Source: Bacteroidota bacterium (GTDB lineage Bacteria; Bacteroidota; Bacteroidia; Cytophagales; Cyclobacteriaceae). Taken from it: a stretch of DNA of 6,034 nt. The notes under the pieces are model-generated. The model worked only from the letters and a program-made list of their open reading frames with translations. It did no database searches and had not been told where the DNA came from. Of this stretch, positions 5,610 to 6,034 are shown piece after piece. The first letter of the stretch is position 1. The number at the start of each line of letters is the position of its first letter. Location: positions 1-6,034 of the forward strand of contig JAEWLI010000115.1 of assembly GCA_023393375.1 (NCBI GenBank), given 5' to 3'. A program made the position numbers and the translations under genes.

Positions 5610-6034
5610 ATTGCACCTAACGCCAAAACCGAAGTTTTGTTCCGGTTGTCTTTTGCTGTAATAAATATCAACGGAACATGCGAGAACCGGTCATCATCTT
5701 TTAAAAGCTTAAAAAATTCGATGCCATCCATCATATCCATCATCACATCTGTAATGATAATGTCGATGGTTTTAATGCCATTCAGCTTTTTTAAAGCCTC
5801 CACACCGTTTCTGGCTACGAATACATTGTAACGCTCTTTAAGTTTAAGAACCAAATAATTTAACAGACCAGGACTATCCTTAATGATCATTAGCGTGGGA
5901 CGAACTTCATCCCTCACCTCATCATTAACTTCCTCAGGTTGCCGATATATTTTCTTGACATTATAATCGACCGGCGATTCAGATCCCTGATGCCTGGATA
6001 AATTGACAGTAAATTCAGTTCCGGAATCAAGTGC
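5576..6034 (-). pseudogene. 5' fragment: histidine kinase end and receiver domain of a hybrid sensor kinase
   Basis: The frame enters from the window edge with DSGTEFTVNLSR, the typical close of a HATPase domain, so a membrane or cytosolic sensor kinase lies beyond 6034. A charged linker of about 30 residues follows, then a receiver beginning RPTLMIIKDSPGLLNYL. Visible receiver features are the acidic pocket Asp (IIKDS), the phospho-acceptor Asp in IITDVMM (codon 5749-5747), MDG in place of the usual P-x-MDG, and Thr in FITAKD. After LALGA the frame passes into foreign sequence (ILPIPGIDSRS) and stops at 5576-5578, before the last receiver strand with its conserved Lys. The GTG at 5917 seen in this frame is internal and not the start. 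As it stands the product would be a kinase with a truncated receiver and no output domain. Confidence 0.78.

Noticed and set aside
5592..5831. Forward frame opposite the receiver
   Set aside because: It is antisense to clear receiver motifs (TDVMM, ITAKD) and has no features of its own.

Overview
The window looks like chromosomal DNA of a Bacteroidota species (sphingobacterial, cytophagal or flavobacterial type). The evidence is a DUF4251 lipoprotein-like secreted protein, a CTnDOT-like tyrosine recombinase with a small helix-turn-helix partner, a hybrid histidine kinase ending in a LuxR domain, Bacteroidota-type promoters (TTTG about 20 nt before TAnnTTTG), and A-rich leaders instead of Shine-Dalgarno sites. 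The species cannot be named from this sequence alone.

Layout: (1) 1-1497 (+) is the 3' two thirds or so of a short DNA polymerase III alpha subunit, cut by the window edge and ending right after its OB fold. (2) 1633-2175 (+) is an exported DUF4251 protein, followed by a perfect 15-bp hairpin at 2210-2245. (3) 2247-2278 is a near-consensus Bacteroidota promoter driving tRNA-Asp(GTC) at 2343-2416, which has its own intrinsic terminator at 2441-2480. (4) 2516-2668 is a dense control or recombination region: four copies of a GGTTACC-type site and a 25-bp palindrome around the integrase promoter. (5) 2669-3937 (+) is the integrase, then 4020-4328 (+) a small excisionase-like HTH protein. This block is clearly more AT-rich than dnaE and is read as the integrase end or a remnant of an integrative element placed beside the tRNA. 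(6) 4329-4621 is mostly non-coding but holds a 50% G+C open stretch that may be a gene remnant. (7) 4622-4837 (-) is a 71-residue HTH protein, with about 300 nt of mostly non-coding DNA upstream. (8) 5140-6034 (-) is the 3' end of a hybrid histidine kinase / receiver / LuxR gene.

The main discovery in the window is that the two reverse-strand open frames at the right end are one broken gene. Removing 124 bp (5488-5611) rejoins the receiver in frame just before its conserved K-P-F motif. The interrupting segment is flanked by a 3-bp AAT repeat, carries stops in the gene's frame, and shares with the region upstream of the integrase an 11-bp palindromic core plus a neighbouring TAAGT(T)AACC motif. 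This links the scar in the kinase gene, by inference, to the same kind of mobile DNA as the integrase module.

Functionally the left third is ordinary chromosome (DNA synthesis or repair, an envelope protein, a tRNA). The middle is a self-regulated integration module with no recognisable cargo. The right end is a signalling gene that has been inactivated or at least split. No CRISPR array, rRNA or complete IS was seen, and no duplicated tRNA end (att repeat) was found.
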